64,000 nt of DNA from Sporohalobacter salinus (lineage in GTDB: Bacteria; Bacillota; Halanaerobiia; Halobacteroidales; Acetohalobiaceae): assembly GCF_016908635.1 (NCBI RefSeq), contig NZ_JAFBEG010000001.1, positions 248,001 through 312,000 of the forward strand, written 5' to 3'. Below, piece by piece: positions 34,997 through 44,926 of the stretch. The notes beneath the pieces were generated by a model that made no database searches, had not been told where the DNA came from, and saw nothing but the letters and a program-made list of their open reading frames with translations. A program made the translations under genes and the position numbers. Position 1 is the stretch's first letter. Each line of letters opens with the position of its first letter.

Positions 34997-35540
34997 TTTA
35001 AGTTCAAGAGAGCAGAAATTAATAGTAATTGGCTTAGTACTTCTTTTAGCATTTGGATATTATCGTTATGTTTATCAGCCGTATACTAAAAAATTGGATA
35101 AAGTTAGTCAGCAACTTGAACAAGAAGTTGAAAATTTACGGCTTAAAAGTAAGATACTAGCAAGAAAAAGAGAAATAGAGCAGAAATATAAATTACTTAA
35201 ACAGAAATTAGAAGAAAAAGAGGATAACTTTCTAAGTTTAGAAGAAGATTCAAAGTTAGTTGTTGATTTAAATAATTTAGCTAGCCAGACTGGAGTTGAA
35301 CTCTTATTTACCCTACCACGCAAGAGAATTACAGAGGATATTTATGTTCAGTATCCTGTTAGTGTTGGCTTGGAAGGGAATTATAATGAGATTATAAACT
35401 CTACAGATAAAATAACAGAATTGGATTATTTAGCTCGGATTAAAAATTTACATATTTCGTCTAAACTAAATTCTAATAAGGTACAAGCTAAAATTAAAGT
35501 AATAAGTTATGCTCTTGATAAGAAAAGTGGTGATCAATAA
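34983..35540 (+). CDS. pilO: Type IV pilus assembly protein PilO
   Basis: 185 aa from ATG 34983, five bases after GGTGA; an ATG at 34968 is also in frame but has no site. Short cytoplasmic tail, one membrane helix (LIVIGLVLLLAFGYYRYVY), a coiled coil (about 40-85) and a C-terminal domain. Overlaps pilN by 14 bases and its stop overlaps the next ATG (TAATG). Confidence 0.85.
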   Translation: MRWSNLSSREQKLIVIGLVLLLAFGYYRYVYQPYTKKLDKVSQQLEQEVENLRLKSKILARKREIEQKYKLLKQKLEEKEDNFLSLEEDSKLVVDLNNLASQTGVELLFTLPRKRITEDIYVQYPVSVGLEGNYNEIINSTDKITELDYLARIKNLHISSKLNSNKVQAKIKVISYALDKKSGDQ

Positions 35541-36085
35541 TGAAGTTTAATAATTTATTTACTTCTTCTTTTAGTAAGCTTAAATTGGTTTTAATTTTAC
35601 TTAGTATTATATTAGCAATAGGATGTAATGGCTTTATAATCTATCAGGCTTTTGGATCAAATAATACTAAACAAGATATGAGTGTTTTTAAAGAAAGCAT
35701 AGCTGATATAGTTAGAGTTCAGGATAAAAAGATCAGTTCTAAAGAGAAAATTTCAGAGATAAATAGTAGTAATCAATCTAATGTATTATTTTCTTATGAT
35801 AATGATGATAATACTAATCCGTTTCGGTCATTGTTAATTAAAAAAGATAATGATGGTATAAGACCAAAAATTGAAATTTTAGGAATTCTTAACGGACAAG
35901 AAACTAAACGGGCTATTATTAGATTGAAAGATTCTAAGCAAGGATCTTATATTGTTGAGGATAATGAAAGAATTAAAGAACTAAAAATTAAGAAGATAAC
36001 AGATAAGAAAATAATTGTTACTAAGCAGGGGCTAGATTTTAGTTATGAATTAGGAGGTCAAAATTATGAATCTAAGTCAGAATAA
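35540..36085 (+). CDS. PilP/GspC-like pilus alignment protein
   Basis: 181 aa. One N-terminal membrane helix, a low-complexity linker, then NPFRSLLIKK and a small beta domain (IEILGILNGQETKRAIIRLKD...GSYIVEDNERI), resembling the HR domain of GspC and the domain of PilP. It would link the PilN/PilO complex to the PilQ secretin. The start overlaps the pilO stop, and its end overlaps pilQ by 20 bases. Confidence 0.72.
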   Translation: MKFNNLFTSSFSKLKLVLILLSIILAIGCNGFIIYQAFGSNNTKQDMSVFKESIADIVRVQDKKISSKEKISEINSSNQSNVLFSYDNDDNTNPFRSLLIKKDNDGIRPKIEILGILNGQETKRAIIRLKDSKQGSYIVEDNERIKELKIKKITDKKIIVTKQGLDFSYELGGQNYESKSE

Positions 36086-37523
36086 TTTTTCAAGGAAGTA
36101 TATTATTTGTTTATTAGTTGCTGTAATATTTCTGTCTTCAGCAGCTGTTGCTAAAGAGATTCCTAAAAGTAATCAAAAAATAGATTTGAATCTTAAAGGA
36201 GTTGATTTAAAGGATGCTTTTCGAGCTTTAGCAGATATAGCGGGAATTAATATAATTGCAGATAGCTCTGTTAAAGGTGTAGTAACTACTAATTTAAAGA
36301 ATATGTCGGTTAAGAGAGCAATAAAATTATTAGCTAAAACTAATAATTTATCATATAGAGTAGAAGATAATACTATAATAATAGCTGGTGCTAATAAATT
36401 AAAAAAAGGGTTTGAGAATAAGATTACTAGAGTATTTGAATTAAAAAATTCTAAACCTAAAGAATTAAAGAAGACTCTAAATTTATTAGTTGAGGATAGT
36501 TCTATTAAAGTAGATAAGCGGACGGATAGTTTAGTAATTACTACTTATCAGAGTGAATTATCTAGAATTGAAAAAACAATTAACTCTTTAGATAAGGCTA
36601 AAAAGCAAATAGTATTAGAAGCTAGAATAGAAGAAGTTTCTAGAAATGAATTAGAAAAGCTGGGTATTAGTTGGGATGAAATTTCCAATGTTGATGATTC
36701 ATCTGATACTATTAAGATGCTACATGATACAATTAAAACTTCAGCGGGTAGTTCAGATAATACAGGTGCTTCTACTTTTGAAGGAGAGATAACAAATTCT
36801 ACTGGTGGAGTAAAATATACTGCTATTTTAGAAGCATTAGAGGCTGACGGAAAAGCTGATTTATTAGCTAATCCTAAGATAGCTACATTAGATGGTAAAG
36901 AAGCAAATATTATGATAGGAACAAAAGTTCCTTTGTTTGAAATAGAAGAAGATGATGAAACTGGTGAAACTACTCAAAAGTTTGATGAATATAAAGAAGT
37001 AGGAATTAAGTTAAATATAGTTCCCCGGGTTGTTGGCGATAAAATCACGGTAAAAGTAAAGCCTGAGGTGAGTACTATTACTTCATTTAAAGGAGAACAT
37101 GATGAAGTTCCTGTAATTAATACTAGAGAAGCAGAGACTAATATTAGGATTGAGGATGGAAAGACAATTGCTCTTGGTGGTTTGATTAAAGAAGAAGAAC
37201 TAGAGAAGTTGTCCAAAGTTCCTATGTTAGGGGATATACCAATTTTGGGTAAGTTATTTCAGAAAAAAGAAACTGACCTTCAGAAACGTGAATTAGTTAT
37301 TTTCATTACGCCTAGAATTATTGGTGATAGCGGGGATGATGGAGTAAATAATTCTAAAAATAAAGCTAGTGATAATTCAACGAATCAAACTAATACTAAT
37401 AAAAAAGCAAAGAAATCGAAAACAGTTAATACTAAAAATGAAGAATCGTCTTCAGAAAGTGAAGAGGAAAAACAAGAAAAGAAGAGTAAGTCTAAAGAAA
37501 AAACAGATAATAACCAAGAATAA
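36066..37523 (+). CDS. pilQ: Type IV pilus secretin PilQ with charged C-terminal tail
   Basis: 485 aa, shorter than proteobacterial PilQ because AMIN domains are absent. Signal peptide 1-29 (ending SSAAVA), an STN/N0 domain (about 40-105), one N1-type domain (about 110-170), and a secretin barrel (about 185-418) with VPLFEIEE, VGIKLNIVPRV, INTREAETNIRIEDGKTIALGG and VPMLGDIPILGKLF. A 66-residue tail (420-485) is rich in Lys, Glu, Ser and Asn and has no fold I recognise. An outer-membrane pore gene in a sporulating Firmicute implies a diderm envelope. Last gene of the pil operon. Confidence 0.92.
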   Translation: MNLSQNNFSRKYIICLLVAVIFLSSAAVAKEIPKSNQKIDLNLKGVDLKDAFRALADIAGINIIADSSVKGVVTTNLKNMSVKRAIKLLAKTNNLSYRVEDNTIIIAGANKLKKGFENKITRVFELKNSKPKELKKTLNLLVEDSSIKVDKRTDSLVITTYQSELSRIEKTINSLDKAKKQIVLEARIEEVSRNELEKLGISWDEISNVDDSSDTIKMLHDTIKTSAGSSDNTGASTFEGEITNSTGGVKYTAILEALEADGKADLLANPKIATLDGKEANIMIGTKVPLFEIEEDDETGETTQKFDEYKEVGIKLNIVPRVVGDKITVKVKPEVSTITSFKGEHDEVPVINTREAETNIRIEDGKTIALGGLIKEEELEKLSKVPMLGDIPILGKLFQKKETDLQKRELVIFITPRIIGDSGDDGVNNSKNKASDNSTNQTNTNKKAKKSKTVNTKNEESSSESEEEKQEKKSKSKEKTDNNQE

Positions 37524-37534
37524 TATAGCTATCC

Positions 37535-37578
37535 CCCCTTTTCTTTTACTAGTGTAATTAAGAAAAGGGGATTTTTTT
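37535..37578 (+). terminator. Terminator of the pil operon
   Basis: CCCCTTTTCTT (37535-37545) pairs with AAGAAAAGGGG (37560-37570), then a long T-run. Confidence 0.9.
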
Positions 37579-37662
37579 ATTATTAGGCAGGATAATAAAT
37601 GTGTTTAGAGGAAATCATAGTATAAATTTAATTTAAATATATGAATATAGAGGAGTGAGAAG

Positions 37663-38865
37663 ATGTTTAGATATTTAACTACTGGTGAATCACATGGTAA
37701 AGCAGTAACAGCAGTTGTGGAAGGCTTACCGGCTAATTTAGAGATTGAGCCTAAAGATATAAATAAAGAATTGGCTCGTCGTCAAGGTGGATATGGACGC
37801 GGTGGTAGAATGAAATTGGAAAATGATCAGGTCGAAATTTTATCCGGAATTAGAGCTAATCAGACATTGGGAAGTCCGGTTACTTTTCAGATTAAGAATA
37901 AAGACTGGAATAACTGGCAGGAGATAATGTCTCCAGAAGGTGATGGAGGTTATAATAAAGAGGAAGTAATTATCGAAAAAGATGAGAAAGTAAAGGAGGT
38001 TACTCCTAAAGTTACTAAGCCTCGTCCCGGTCATGCTGATTTAGCTGGAAGTTTGAAATATGATCAGGAAGATATTAGAAACATTTTAGAGCGTGCTAGT
38101 GCCCGAGAAACAACAGGACGGGTAGCTGTAGGAGCAGTAGCAAAGAAATTGCTGCAGGAGTTTGGAATTAAAGTTATTAGTCATGTAGTGCAGTTAGGTT
38201 CTGTCAAAGCAGATGAGCAGGAACTTACTTTTGTAGAAATAGATAATCAAGTAGATGATTCGCCAGTACGAACTCTTGATCAAAAGGCAGAAACCAAGAT
38301 GATAGAAGAAATAAAACAGGCTAAAAAGACTGGTGATTCTCTAGGTGGTGTTTTTGAAATAGTAACGACACCACTGCCTGTTGGTTTAGGGAGTCATGTT
38401 CAATGGGATCGTAAATTAGACGGTCGTTTAGCCCAGGCGTTGATGAGTATTCAAGCAATCAAAGGTATAGAAGTTGGTTTAGGTTTTGCGTCTTCCGGGA
38501 GACCAGGATCTAAAGTTCATGATGAGATTTATTATCATGATGGTCGCTTTCAACACCAGACTAATAATGCTGGTGGTTTAGAAGGAGGCATGACCAATGG
38601 AGAACCTTTGAGATTAAGGGCAGCTATGAAGCCAATACCTACACTTTATAAGCCGTTAGAGTCAGTAGATTTAGAAACTAAAGAGAAGTTTAAAGCTAGC
38701 GTAGAGCGTTCGGATGTTACTGCTGTGCCAGCAGCTGGAGTAGTTGGTGAAGCAGTAGTAGCTATTGAATTAGCTAAAGCTTGGTTAGAGAAATTTGGCG
38801 GCGATAGTATGGCTGAAATAAAGCAGAATTATAAAAATTATATTCAATCTTTAGAGCAGAGGTAA
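37663..38865 (+). CDS. aroC: Chorismate synthase
   Basis: 400 aa. [18 protein letters not shown] at the start, [12 protein letters not shown] (FMN/substrate binding), [15 protein letters not shown] and the C-terminal segment [19 protein letters not shown] are family signatures. It makes chorismate from EPSP using reduced FMN. First gene of aroC-aroK-aroB-aroQ-pepP-efp; five bases separate it from aroK. No aroA is in the window. Confidence 0.97.
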   Translation: MFRYLTTGESHGKAVTAVVEGLPANLEIEPKDINKELARRQGGYGRGGRMKLENDQVEILSGIRANQTLGSPVTFQIKNKDWNNWQEIMSPEGDGGYNKEEVIIEKDEKVKEVTPKVTKPRPGHADLAGSLKYDQEDIRNILERASARETTGRVAVGAVAKKLLQEFGIKVISHVVQLGSVKADEQELTFVEIDNQVDDSPVRTLDQKAETKMIEEIKQAKKTGDSLGGVFEIVTTPLPVGLGSHVQWDRKLDGRLAQALMSIQAIKGIEVGLGFASSGRPGSKVHDEIYYHDGRFQHQTNNAGGLEGGMTNGEPLRLRAAMKPIPTLYKPLESVDLETKEKFKASVERSDVTAVPAAGVVGEAVVAIELAKAWLEKFGGDSMAEIKQNYKNYIQSLEQR

Positions 38866-38870
38866 TTATA

Positions 38871-39380
38871 ATGAAGAATATAATCTTAATTGGTTTTATG
38901 GGTACCGGTAAGAGTGTAGTAGGCAAGCGTTTGGCAGAAAGATTAAATTTAGAATTTATTGATTCTGATGAGATTATTGAACAGAGAGCTGGGCAGGAGA
39001 TTAGTGATATTTTTGCTGATTATGGTGAGGAACATTTTCGGGATTTAGAAACAGAAGTGATTATAGATTTAAGTCAAAAAAAAGGAATGGTTATTTCTAC
39101 TGGTGGTGGGGTAGTGTTGCGAAAAGAAAATATAGAGCAATTACGCAAACAAGGAATTATTATTCTTTTAACTGCAGAACCAGAGGTAATTTTAGATAGA
39201 GTAAAAGATAGTAATCGACCTCTTCTTGAAGTACCAGAACCGTTAGAAAAGATTAAAGAAATGTTGGCTGTAAGAAAAGAGTATTATAATATTACTGAAT
39301 ATAAGATTGATACTTCCAGACTTTCAGTTAGAGAAGTAATAGATAAAGTTGAAGAGATTATAAAAAATGAAGGTGGGTAA
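38871..39380 (+). CDS. aroK: Shikimate kinase
   Basis: 169 aa. P-loop GFMGTGKSVVGKRLAERL (residues 8-25), shikimate-binding DSDEIIE and STGGGVVLR are all present. It phosphorylates shikimate with ATP. Placed six bases before aroB. Confidence 0.96.
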   Translation: MKNIILIGFMGTGKSVVGKRLAERLNLEFIDSDEIIEQRAGQEISDIFADYGEEHFRDLETEVIIDLSQKKGMVISTGGGVVLRKENIEQLRKQGIIILLTAEPEVILDRVKDSNRPLLEVPEPLEKIKEMLAVRKEYYNITEYKIDTSRLSVREVIDKVEEIIKNEGG

Positions 39381-39386
39381 ATTAGG

Positions 39387-40496
39387 ATGGAGAATGTAGA
39401 AGTAGATCTAGGAGAGCGGAGTTATGAGATAAAGATCGGGACAGGATTATTAGCTAACTTAGATCAATATTTAGTTGAAGCAGGAATCAAGACTGGAACA
39501 AAACTATTAGTTATTACTGATAAACGAGTTAAACAGCTATACGGCGAGGATATCGAATTTAGCTTAACACAGTCAAATTTTGAATTTCGTTTGACAGCAG
39601 TACCTGAGGGAGAAGGCTCCAAAAGTTTAGAGATGGCTCAAAAACTTTATGATGAGGCAGTAGATTTTGGGCTGGAACGTAATTCAGTTATTGTTGCTTT
39701 TGGAGGAGGAGTAGTCGGTGATCTGGCTGGTTTTATTGCTGCTACTTATATGCGTGGTATATCTTTAGTGCAGGTGCCAACTACATTGTTAGCTCAGGTT
39801 GACAGCAGTGTTGGTGGAAAAGTAGCAGTTAATCATAATGCAGGTAAGAATTTAATTGGTGCTTTCTATCAACCAGAAACAGTAATAATTGATCTAGAAG
39901 TTTTAACTACTTTAGATGAACGAGATATAAAATCAGGTTTAGCAGAGATAATTAAGTACGGAGTTATCTGGGATCAAGATTTCTTTGAATATTTAAAGAC
40001 TAATTCTGAGGCGATTAAAAATTTAGATTTTGAAATATTAACTAAAATTATTCAGCGTTCTTGTCAGATTAAGGCAGAGGTAGTTGCAAAGGATGAGAAG
40101 GAAGAAGGTTTGAGGGTTATTCTAAATTACGGTCATACGATCGGTCATGCTGTTGAAGCATTAGCAGGATATGGTGAGTACCGTCATGGTGAAGCAGTAG
40201 CTATAGGAATGGTCAGTGCTGTTAAGTTAGCTCATAAGTTAGAGATGGTAACTGAAAATGAAGTTCAAAAGCAGATAGAGTTAATTTCTAGTTTGGATTT
40301 ACCGATTACCTTTAATAGTCTTGAGCTAGATGATATTATTGCTAAAACCAAGCAGGATAAGAAGGTGCAGGATGGTCGGGTAAGATATATACTTCCTAAT
40401 CGAATTGGTGAAGTAGAAGTAGTATCTGGAATATCGGAAAAATTAATAATAGAAGTGTTAAAAGAGCAGTGTCAGGAGGGATTAGGATGTACTTAG
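39387..40496 (+). CDS. aroB: 3-dehydroquinate synthase
   Basis: 369 aa. NAD-binding [64 protein letters not shown] and [10 protein letters not shown] supply the zinc and catalytic residues. It cyclises DAHP to 3-dehydroquinate, which AroQ then uses. Overlaps aroQ by 10 bases. Confidence 0.97.
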   Translation: MENVEVDLGERSYEIKIGTGLLANLDQYLVEAGIKTGTKLLVITDKRVKQLYGEDIEFSLTQSNFEFRLTAVPEGEGSKSLEMAQKLYDEAVDFGLERNSVIVAFGGGVVGDLAGFIAATYMRGISLVQVPTTLLAQVDSSVGGKVAVNHNAGKNLIGAFYQPETVIIDLEVLTTLDERDIKSGLAEIIKYGVIWDQDFFEYLKTNSEAIKNLDFEILTKIIQRSCQIKAEVVAKDEKEEGLRVILNYGHTIGHAVEALAGYGEYRHGEAVAIGMVSAVKLAHKLEMVTENEVQKQIELISSLDLPITFNSLELDDIIAKTKQDKKVQDGRVRYILPNRIGEVEVVSGISEKLIIEVLKEQCQEGLGCT

Positions 40497-40912
40497 TATT
40501 ACATGGTCCTAATTTAAATTTATTAGGAAGTAGGGAACCAGAAGTCTATGGAAATTTAACTTTAGATAATATCAATCAACAATTAGAAAACCTTGCTGAG
40601 CAATTAGGAGTTGAATTAATAATTGAGCAGTTAAATAGTGAAGGCGAGATGGTAGAACGAATTCATCAGACACTAGAGGAAGAAATAAAGGGAATTTTAA
40701 TTAATCCAGCTGCTTATACACATTATAGTATTGCAATTCGAGATGCCTTAGTTGGAGTTGAACTTCCTATAATAGAGGTTCATTTAAGCAATATTCATGC
40801 TCGAGAGGAATTTCGTCAACAGTCAGTTGTTGCTCCAGTAGCAGAGGGACAGATCTCTGGTTTAGGAATAGATAGTTATTTGTTAGGACTACAAGCATTA
40901 GTAAACTTATAG
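40487..40912 (+). CDS. aroQ: Type II 3-dehydroquinate dehydratase
   Basis: 141 aa from ATG 40487, preceded by CAGGAGGG; longer frames would add six residues not found in the family. [34 protein letters not shown] and [17 protein letters not shown] contain the Tyr, Asn and His of the active site. It forms a dodecamer and dehydrates 3-dehydroquinate for AroE. Confidence 0.96.
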   Translation: MYLVLHGPNLNLLGSREPEVYGNLTLDNINQQLENLAEQLGVELIIEQLNSEGEMVERIHQTLEEEIKGILINPAAYTHYSIAIRDALVGVELPIIEVHLSNIHAREEFRQQSVVAPVAEGQISGLGIDSYLLGLQALVNL

Positions 40913-40928
40913 AAAGGGGATTATTAGA

Positions 40929-41999
40929 ATGAAAAAGCGGATTGCAGCTTTAAGAGATAAATTAATTGAGTTAGACTTGGATGGGATTATAATCAATAAT
41001 CCTAAGAATAGATATTATCTCTCTGGATTTACTGGAACAGCTGGTACAGTTTTAATTACAGAGGAGGAAGCAGTCTTAATTACTGATTTTAGATATATAG
41101 ATCAAGCTAATAATCAAGCTACCGATTTTAAAGTAGTTGAGCATGGTAATTATAAAATAGAGACTCTAAAGAAAGAATTGCAGAGATTAGAAGTTGAAAA
41201 GTTAGGTTTTGAAGCCTGTTATGAAAGCTATCAGCAGTATAACCAATACCAAAGAAAGTTAGATTTTTTGGAGTTAATAGCTACTGAGAATGTAGTTAAA
41301 AAGATGCGGAAAGTCAAAGATGAATCGGAACTGAATACTATTCAAAAAGCAGTGAAGATTACTGATGATGCTTTTTCTCATATCATAGAATATATTGAAC
41401 CAGGAATGACAGAAAAGGAAGTAAGTCTGGAATTAGAATACTTTATGAAACAAAAAGGAGCTTCAGCGAAGGCATTTGATTTCATTGTTGCTTCTGGCAA
41501 GCGAGGTGCTATGCCCCATGGAGTAGCTACTGACAAAGAGATAGCTGTAGGTGAATTAGTAACTTTTGATTTAGGCTGTGTTTATCAACGGTATAATTCT
41601 GATTTAACTCGAAATCTTATTATTGGAGCCGCCCCGACAGTAAAACAGCAAGAAGTCTATGAAACTGTTTTGGAAGCTCAACTAGCAGCTATAGATGCTA
41701 TTGAGCCTGGTAAGACAGGAGCAGAGATTGATCAGGTAGCTAGAGAGATTATTACCGAGGCTGGTTATGGAGATGATTTCAGACATGGTCTGGGACATGG
41801 AGTAGGGCTTGAGGTTCATGAGGGACCTAGGTTAGCTCAGAATAAAGATAAAGAGCTGAAGCCAGGAATGGTCGTTACTGTTGAACCAGGAATCTATCTT
41901 TCGGGCTGGGGAGGAATAAGAATTGAGGATATAGTAGTAATTACAGAAGAAGGATGCGATATTTTAACAGAAGCTTCTAAAGAACTAATTAGAGTTTAA
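40929..41999 (+). CDS. pepP: Xaa-Pro aminopeptidase-type M24 metallopeptidase
   Basis: 356 aa. N-terminal creatinase-like domain (IDGIIINNPKNRYYLSGFTG-like start, residues 17-36), then a pita-bread domain with metal ligands in DLGCVYQRYNSDLTR, HGLGHGVGLEVHEGPRL, VEPGIYL and IEDIVV. It removes N-terminal residues next to proline. Found between aroQ and efp, a common clostridial order. The efp neighbour concerns proline-rich translation, which may be why the two stay together. Confidence 0.93.
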   Translation: MKKRIAALRDKLIELDLDGIIINNPKNRYYLSGFTGTAGTVLITEEEAVLITDFRYIDQANNQATDFKVVEHGNYKIETLKKELQRLEVEKLGFEACYESYQQYNQYQRKLDFLELIATENVVKKMRKVKDESELNTIQKAVKITDDAFSHIIEYIEPGMTEKEVSLELEYFMKQKGASAKAFDFIVASGKRGAMPHGVATDKEIAVGELVTFDLGCVYQRYNSDLTRNLIIGAAPTVKQQEVYETVLEAQLAAIDAIEPGKTGAEIDQVAREIITEAGYGDDFRHGLGHGVGLEVHEGPRLAQNKDKELKPGMVVTVEPGIYLSGWGGIRIEDIVVITEEGCDILTEASKELIRV

Positions 42000-42077
42000 T
42001 TAGAGAAGAAAGCAGGAAAATATAATTATAGCCTAGAAATTATAAGATGATTTTAAAATATTAAGGAGGTAAAAAAT

Positions 42078-42635
42078 TTGATTTCGACTAATGATTTTAG
42101 TACAGGAATAACTATTGAATTGGATGGAGAATTATATAAAGTTATTGATTATGAACATACTAAACCGGGTAAAGGTGGTGCCTATATTCAAACAGAGTTA
42201 AAAAATGTCGATACAGGTGCTACTACTACTAAACGTTTTAAGTCTGGTGAAAAAGTAAAACAAGCTTATATTGATACAAGACCGTATCAATATCTTTATC
42301 GTGATGGTAATGAATATGTCTTTATGGATAATGATACTTATGAACAGGTTAATCTTACTGAAGATGAATTAGGGAGAGCAACTAATTATTTAAAGGAAAA
42401 TCAAGAAATTAAGCTTGAACTTTATGAAGAAAGAATTATCGGAGTTCAAATTCCTAATTCTGTAGAGTTAGCTGTTGCTTCTGCTCCTCCAGCAATTAAA
42501 GGAGATACTGTTTCCGGAGGTACCAAACAAGTTGAATTAGAAACAGGAGCTAAAGTAAAAGTACCTCTTTTTATAGAAGAAGGGGATATTTTGAAGATAG
42601 ATACTCGTAGTGGTGAATATATAGAACGAGTTTAG
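42078..42635 (+). CDS. efp: Elongation factor P
   Basis: 185 aa. Starts at TTG, eight bases after AAGGAGGT. KOW-like domain I has KPGKGGAYIQTELKN with the lysine that can be modified at its tip, followed by two OB domains ending GDILKIDTRSGEYIERV. It relieves ribosome stalling at polyproline. No epmA or ymfI-like modifier gene is in the window. Last gene of the aro operon, closed by the terminator at 42674. Confidence 0.96.
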   Translation: MISTNDFSTGITIELDGELYKVIDYEHTKPGKGGAYIQTELKNVDTGATTTKRFKSGEKVKQAYIDTRPYQYLYRDGNEYVFMDNDTYEQVNLTEDELGRATNYLKENQEIKLELYEERIIGVQIPNSVELAVASAPPAIKGDTVSGGTKQVELETGAKVKVPLFIEEGDILKIDTRSGEYIERV

Positions 42636-42673
42636 TAAGTGATAGATAAAATGAATATTTAAATTAACCGGCT

Positions 42674-42708
42674 AGGATGTATTGGATCTTCCAATACATC
42701 CTTTTTTT
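42674..42708 (+). terminator. Terminator after efp
   Basis: AGGATGTATTGGA (42674-42686) pairs perfectly with TCCAATACATCCT (42690-42702), then T-run. Confidence 0.92.
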
Positions 42709-42718
42709 ATTTATTATT

Positions 42719-42748
42719 CATATTTTTACCAAAGATCTAATATGTATT
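42719..42748 (+). promoter_or_regulatory. Possible sigma-E promoter for the spoIIIA operon
   Basis: CATATTT (42719-42725) matches the sigma-E -35 box. A spacer of 15 bases leads to TATGTATT (42741-42748), a partial match to CATACAnT. Sigma-E control is established for spoIIIA in Bacillus; the -10 match here is weak. Confidence 0.4.
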
Positions 42749-42767
42749 ATTGAGAGGTGATTAGGTA

Positions 42768-43760
42768 ATGATTGAACGAATCAAAGAAGAAATATTTCCT
42801 ATCTTAGCTGCTGGATTAAGAAAGGTATTAAGACAAGTTAATACTGAAATTTTAAATAAAACCGAAGAGATTAGATTGAGAACAAATCAGCCGTTAATAT
42901 TAAATTTGCATCAAGAAGAAGTAATTATAACTAGAACGGGTCAAATTACTAAAGACTTTAAATGTGCCTATCAAACAACTAAAAGCGATATTAAAGAGAC
43001 AATGAACTTAATGACTCAGCATTCTCTTTATGCTTTAGAAGAGGAATTGCAGCAGGGTTATTTGACATTGGCTGGTGGCCACCGCGTTGGTTTTGTAGGT
43101 GAGGTAGTTTCTAATCTCGATGAAATTGAATTAATTAAGAATTTCTCTGGATTGAATATTAGAATTTCTCAAGAGATAATTGGAGCTGCTGATGGAATAA
43201 TAAAGGAAGTAATATCCAATGATTCAAGTCAGAGTATTTATAATACATTAATTATTTCACCTCCTCAGTGTGGTAAGACGACATTATTGCGTGATTTAAT
43301 TAGACAGTTAAGTACTGGATTACCAGAAGATAATTTTTCCGGTTTGAAAGTTGGAGTTGTAGATGAGCGTGGAGAGTTAGGAGGGAGCTATCAGGGAGTA
43401 GCTCAGAATCAACTGGGAATTAGAACGGATTTATTAGCTAACTGTCCTAAATCTCAGGGGATGATCTTATTAATTAGAGCAATGTCTCCGGAAGTAATTG
43501 TAACTGATGAAATAGGTAGCAGACAAGATGTCCAAGCCATCTGCGAAGCTGTCAATGCTGGAGTTAAAGTTATCACTTCAGTACACGGTTGTAATTTAGA
43601 AGAGATAAAACAGCGGCCTAATTTAAAGAAATTATTAAAACGAAACTTTTTTAAACGATTTATTATTTTAAGTCGTAGAGAGGGGCCAGGAACAATTGAA
43701 AAGATCATTAGAATCGAGAATAATAAGAAAGAACTTACAGAAAGAAGGAAAATTTTATGA
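42768..43760 (+). CDS. spoIIIAA: Stage III sporulation ATPase SpoIIIAA
   Basis: 330 aa. Walker A PPQCGKTTLLRDLI near residues 164-177 and GVVDERGELGGSYQG plus SPEVIVTDEIG (Walker B) identify it. It is related to type II/IV secretion ATPases and powers the SpoIIIA-SpoIIQ channel between mother cell and forespore. ATG follows GAGAGGTGA. First of eight genes in the standard order; its stop overlaps the spoIIIAB start. Confidence 0.95.
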   Translation: MIERIKEEIFPILAAGLRKVLRQVNTEILNKTEEIRLRTNQPLILNLHQEEVIITRTGQITKDFKCAYQTTKSDIKETMNLMTQHSLYALEEELQQGYLTLAGGHRVGFVGEVVSNLDEIELIKNFSGLNIRISQEIIGAADGIIKEVISNDSSQSIYNTLIISPPQCGKTTLLRDLIRQLSTGLPEDNFSGLKVGVVDERGELGGSYQGVAQNQLGIRTDLLANCPKSQGMILLIRAMSPEVIVTDEIGSRQDVQAICEAVNAGVKVITSVHGCNLEEIKQRPNLKKLLKRNFFKRFIILSRREGPGTIEKIIRIENNKKELTERRKIL

Positions 43761-44275
43761 TTAAGTTAATGGGTGGGCTATTAATAGTTGGATCTGCTAG
43801 TTGCTTAGGTTTTCTTAAAGCAGACCAATTAATTCAACGGACTAGACAGCTACAGCAATTGCAGATAGCTTTTCAAGCCTTGGAGACAGAGATTATGTAT
43901 GCTGCTGTTCCACTGCCCAAAGCATTGCAGAAGGTAAGTAACAAAGTTGATTTACCGATATCAGATTTTTTTTTAGTTAGCAAAGAAAAATTAGAAACTG
44001 AAGTAGGAATTACAGCTCAACAGGCTTGGAAAGAAGCAGTTAAGGAGGTATTTTCAAATACAGCTTTAACGATAGATGATCAGGAAATATTGCTGAACTT
44101 TGGTAATAATCTTGGGAATTCTGATCGCCTCCATCAGGAAAAGAATCTAAAATTGATACAAGAAGAAATAAAACAGGCTAAAGAGAATTCAGTAACTGTC
44201 AAGAAGAGTGGGGTTAAAAAGTGGAGATACTTTGGAGTTTTAGGAGGTCTGCTAATTGTGATTCTGCTATATTGA
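43757..44275 (+). CDS. spoIIIAB: Stage III sporulation protein SpoIIIAB
   Basis: 172 aa with hydrophobic segments at each end and a GspF-like helical core (TRQLQQLQIAFQALETEIMYAAVPLPKAL is the conserved part). Membrane component of the SpoIIIA complex. ATGA overlap with spoIIIAA shows translational coupling. Confidence 0.93.
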   Translation: MIKLMGGLLIVGSASCLGFLKADQLIQRTRQLQQLQIAFQALETEIMYAAVPLPKALQKVSNKVDLPISDFFLVSKEKLETEVGITAQQAWKEAVKEVFSNTALTIDDQEILLNFGNNLGNSDRLHQEKNLKLIQEEIKQAKENSVTVKKSGVKKWRYFGVLGGLLIVILLY

Positions 44276-44298
44276 TTTAGCTGGAAGGAGCGGAAGCG

Positions 44299-44493
44299 AT
44301 GAATGTAGACTTAGTATTTAAGATTGCTGGGTTAGGGATTTTGATTTCAATTTTCAATATAGTTTTGGAACAAGCTAATAAAGAGGAACAAGCGGAAATG
44401 CTGACATTAGTAGGAGTAATTATCGTATTAATGATGGTGATTCGTTTGATCAATGATTTATTTACTAATGTAAGACAGATATTTGGTTTTTAA
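44299..44493 (+). CDS. spoIIIAC: Stage III sporulation protein SpoIIIAC
   Basis: 64 aa with two membrane helices (IAGLGILISIFNIVLEQ; MLTLVGVIIVLMMVIRLI), the usual size for this tiny subunit. RBS GGAAGGAGCGG. Overall pattern matches a ring of small membrane proteins with SpoIIIAD. Confidence 0.92.
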   Translation: MNVDLVFKIAGLGILISIFNIVLEQANKEEQAEMLTLVGVIIVLMMVIRLINDLFTNVRQIFGF

Positions 44494-44506
44494 CGGAGGG
44501 CCTTGT

Positions 44507-44893
44507 ATGGAGATAATCAAAATAGTAGGTCTTGGGCTAATAGCAACAATTTTAACTATTTTGATTCGAGAAGAAGAACCAGAAATTGCACTTCAATTGA
44601 GTCTAGTAGTGGGAATTTTAATCTTTGCTTTAATGTTAAGTAAAGTAGTAGCTATCATTGATCTTTTGCGAGATTTAGCTCTTAAAGCAGAGATTGATTT
44701 AGTTTATTTAGATACTATTTTAAAAGTGATTGGAATTGCTTATATTGCTGAATTTGGTGCTGCTATTAGTCGTGATGCAGGGGAAGGGATTATAGCTTCT
44801 AAGATAGAGTTTGCTGGTAAAGTATTAATTATGGTGTTAGGTATTCCGATTATGCTAGCAATTATGGAGTCTATTATGCAGTTAATGCCTTAG
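44507..44893 (+). CDS. spoIIIAD: Stage III sporulation protein SpoIIIAD
   Basis: 128 aa from ATG 44507, placed by CGGAGGGCC at 44493; a longer frame would begin inside spoIIIAC. Four hydrophobic segments, with YLDTILKVIGIAYIAEFGAAISRDAGE as the conserved centre. Integral membrane part of the channel. Confidence 0.93.
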   Translation: MEIIKIVGLGLIATILTILIREEEPEIALQLSLVVGILIFALMLSKVVAIIDLLRDLALKAEIDLVYLDTILKVIGIAYIAEFGAAISRDAGEGIIASKIEFAGKVLIMVLGIPIMLAIMESIMQLMP

Positions 44894-44926
44894 AAGTAAT
44901 AGAAATAAAGGTGTGATTGAACGAAA

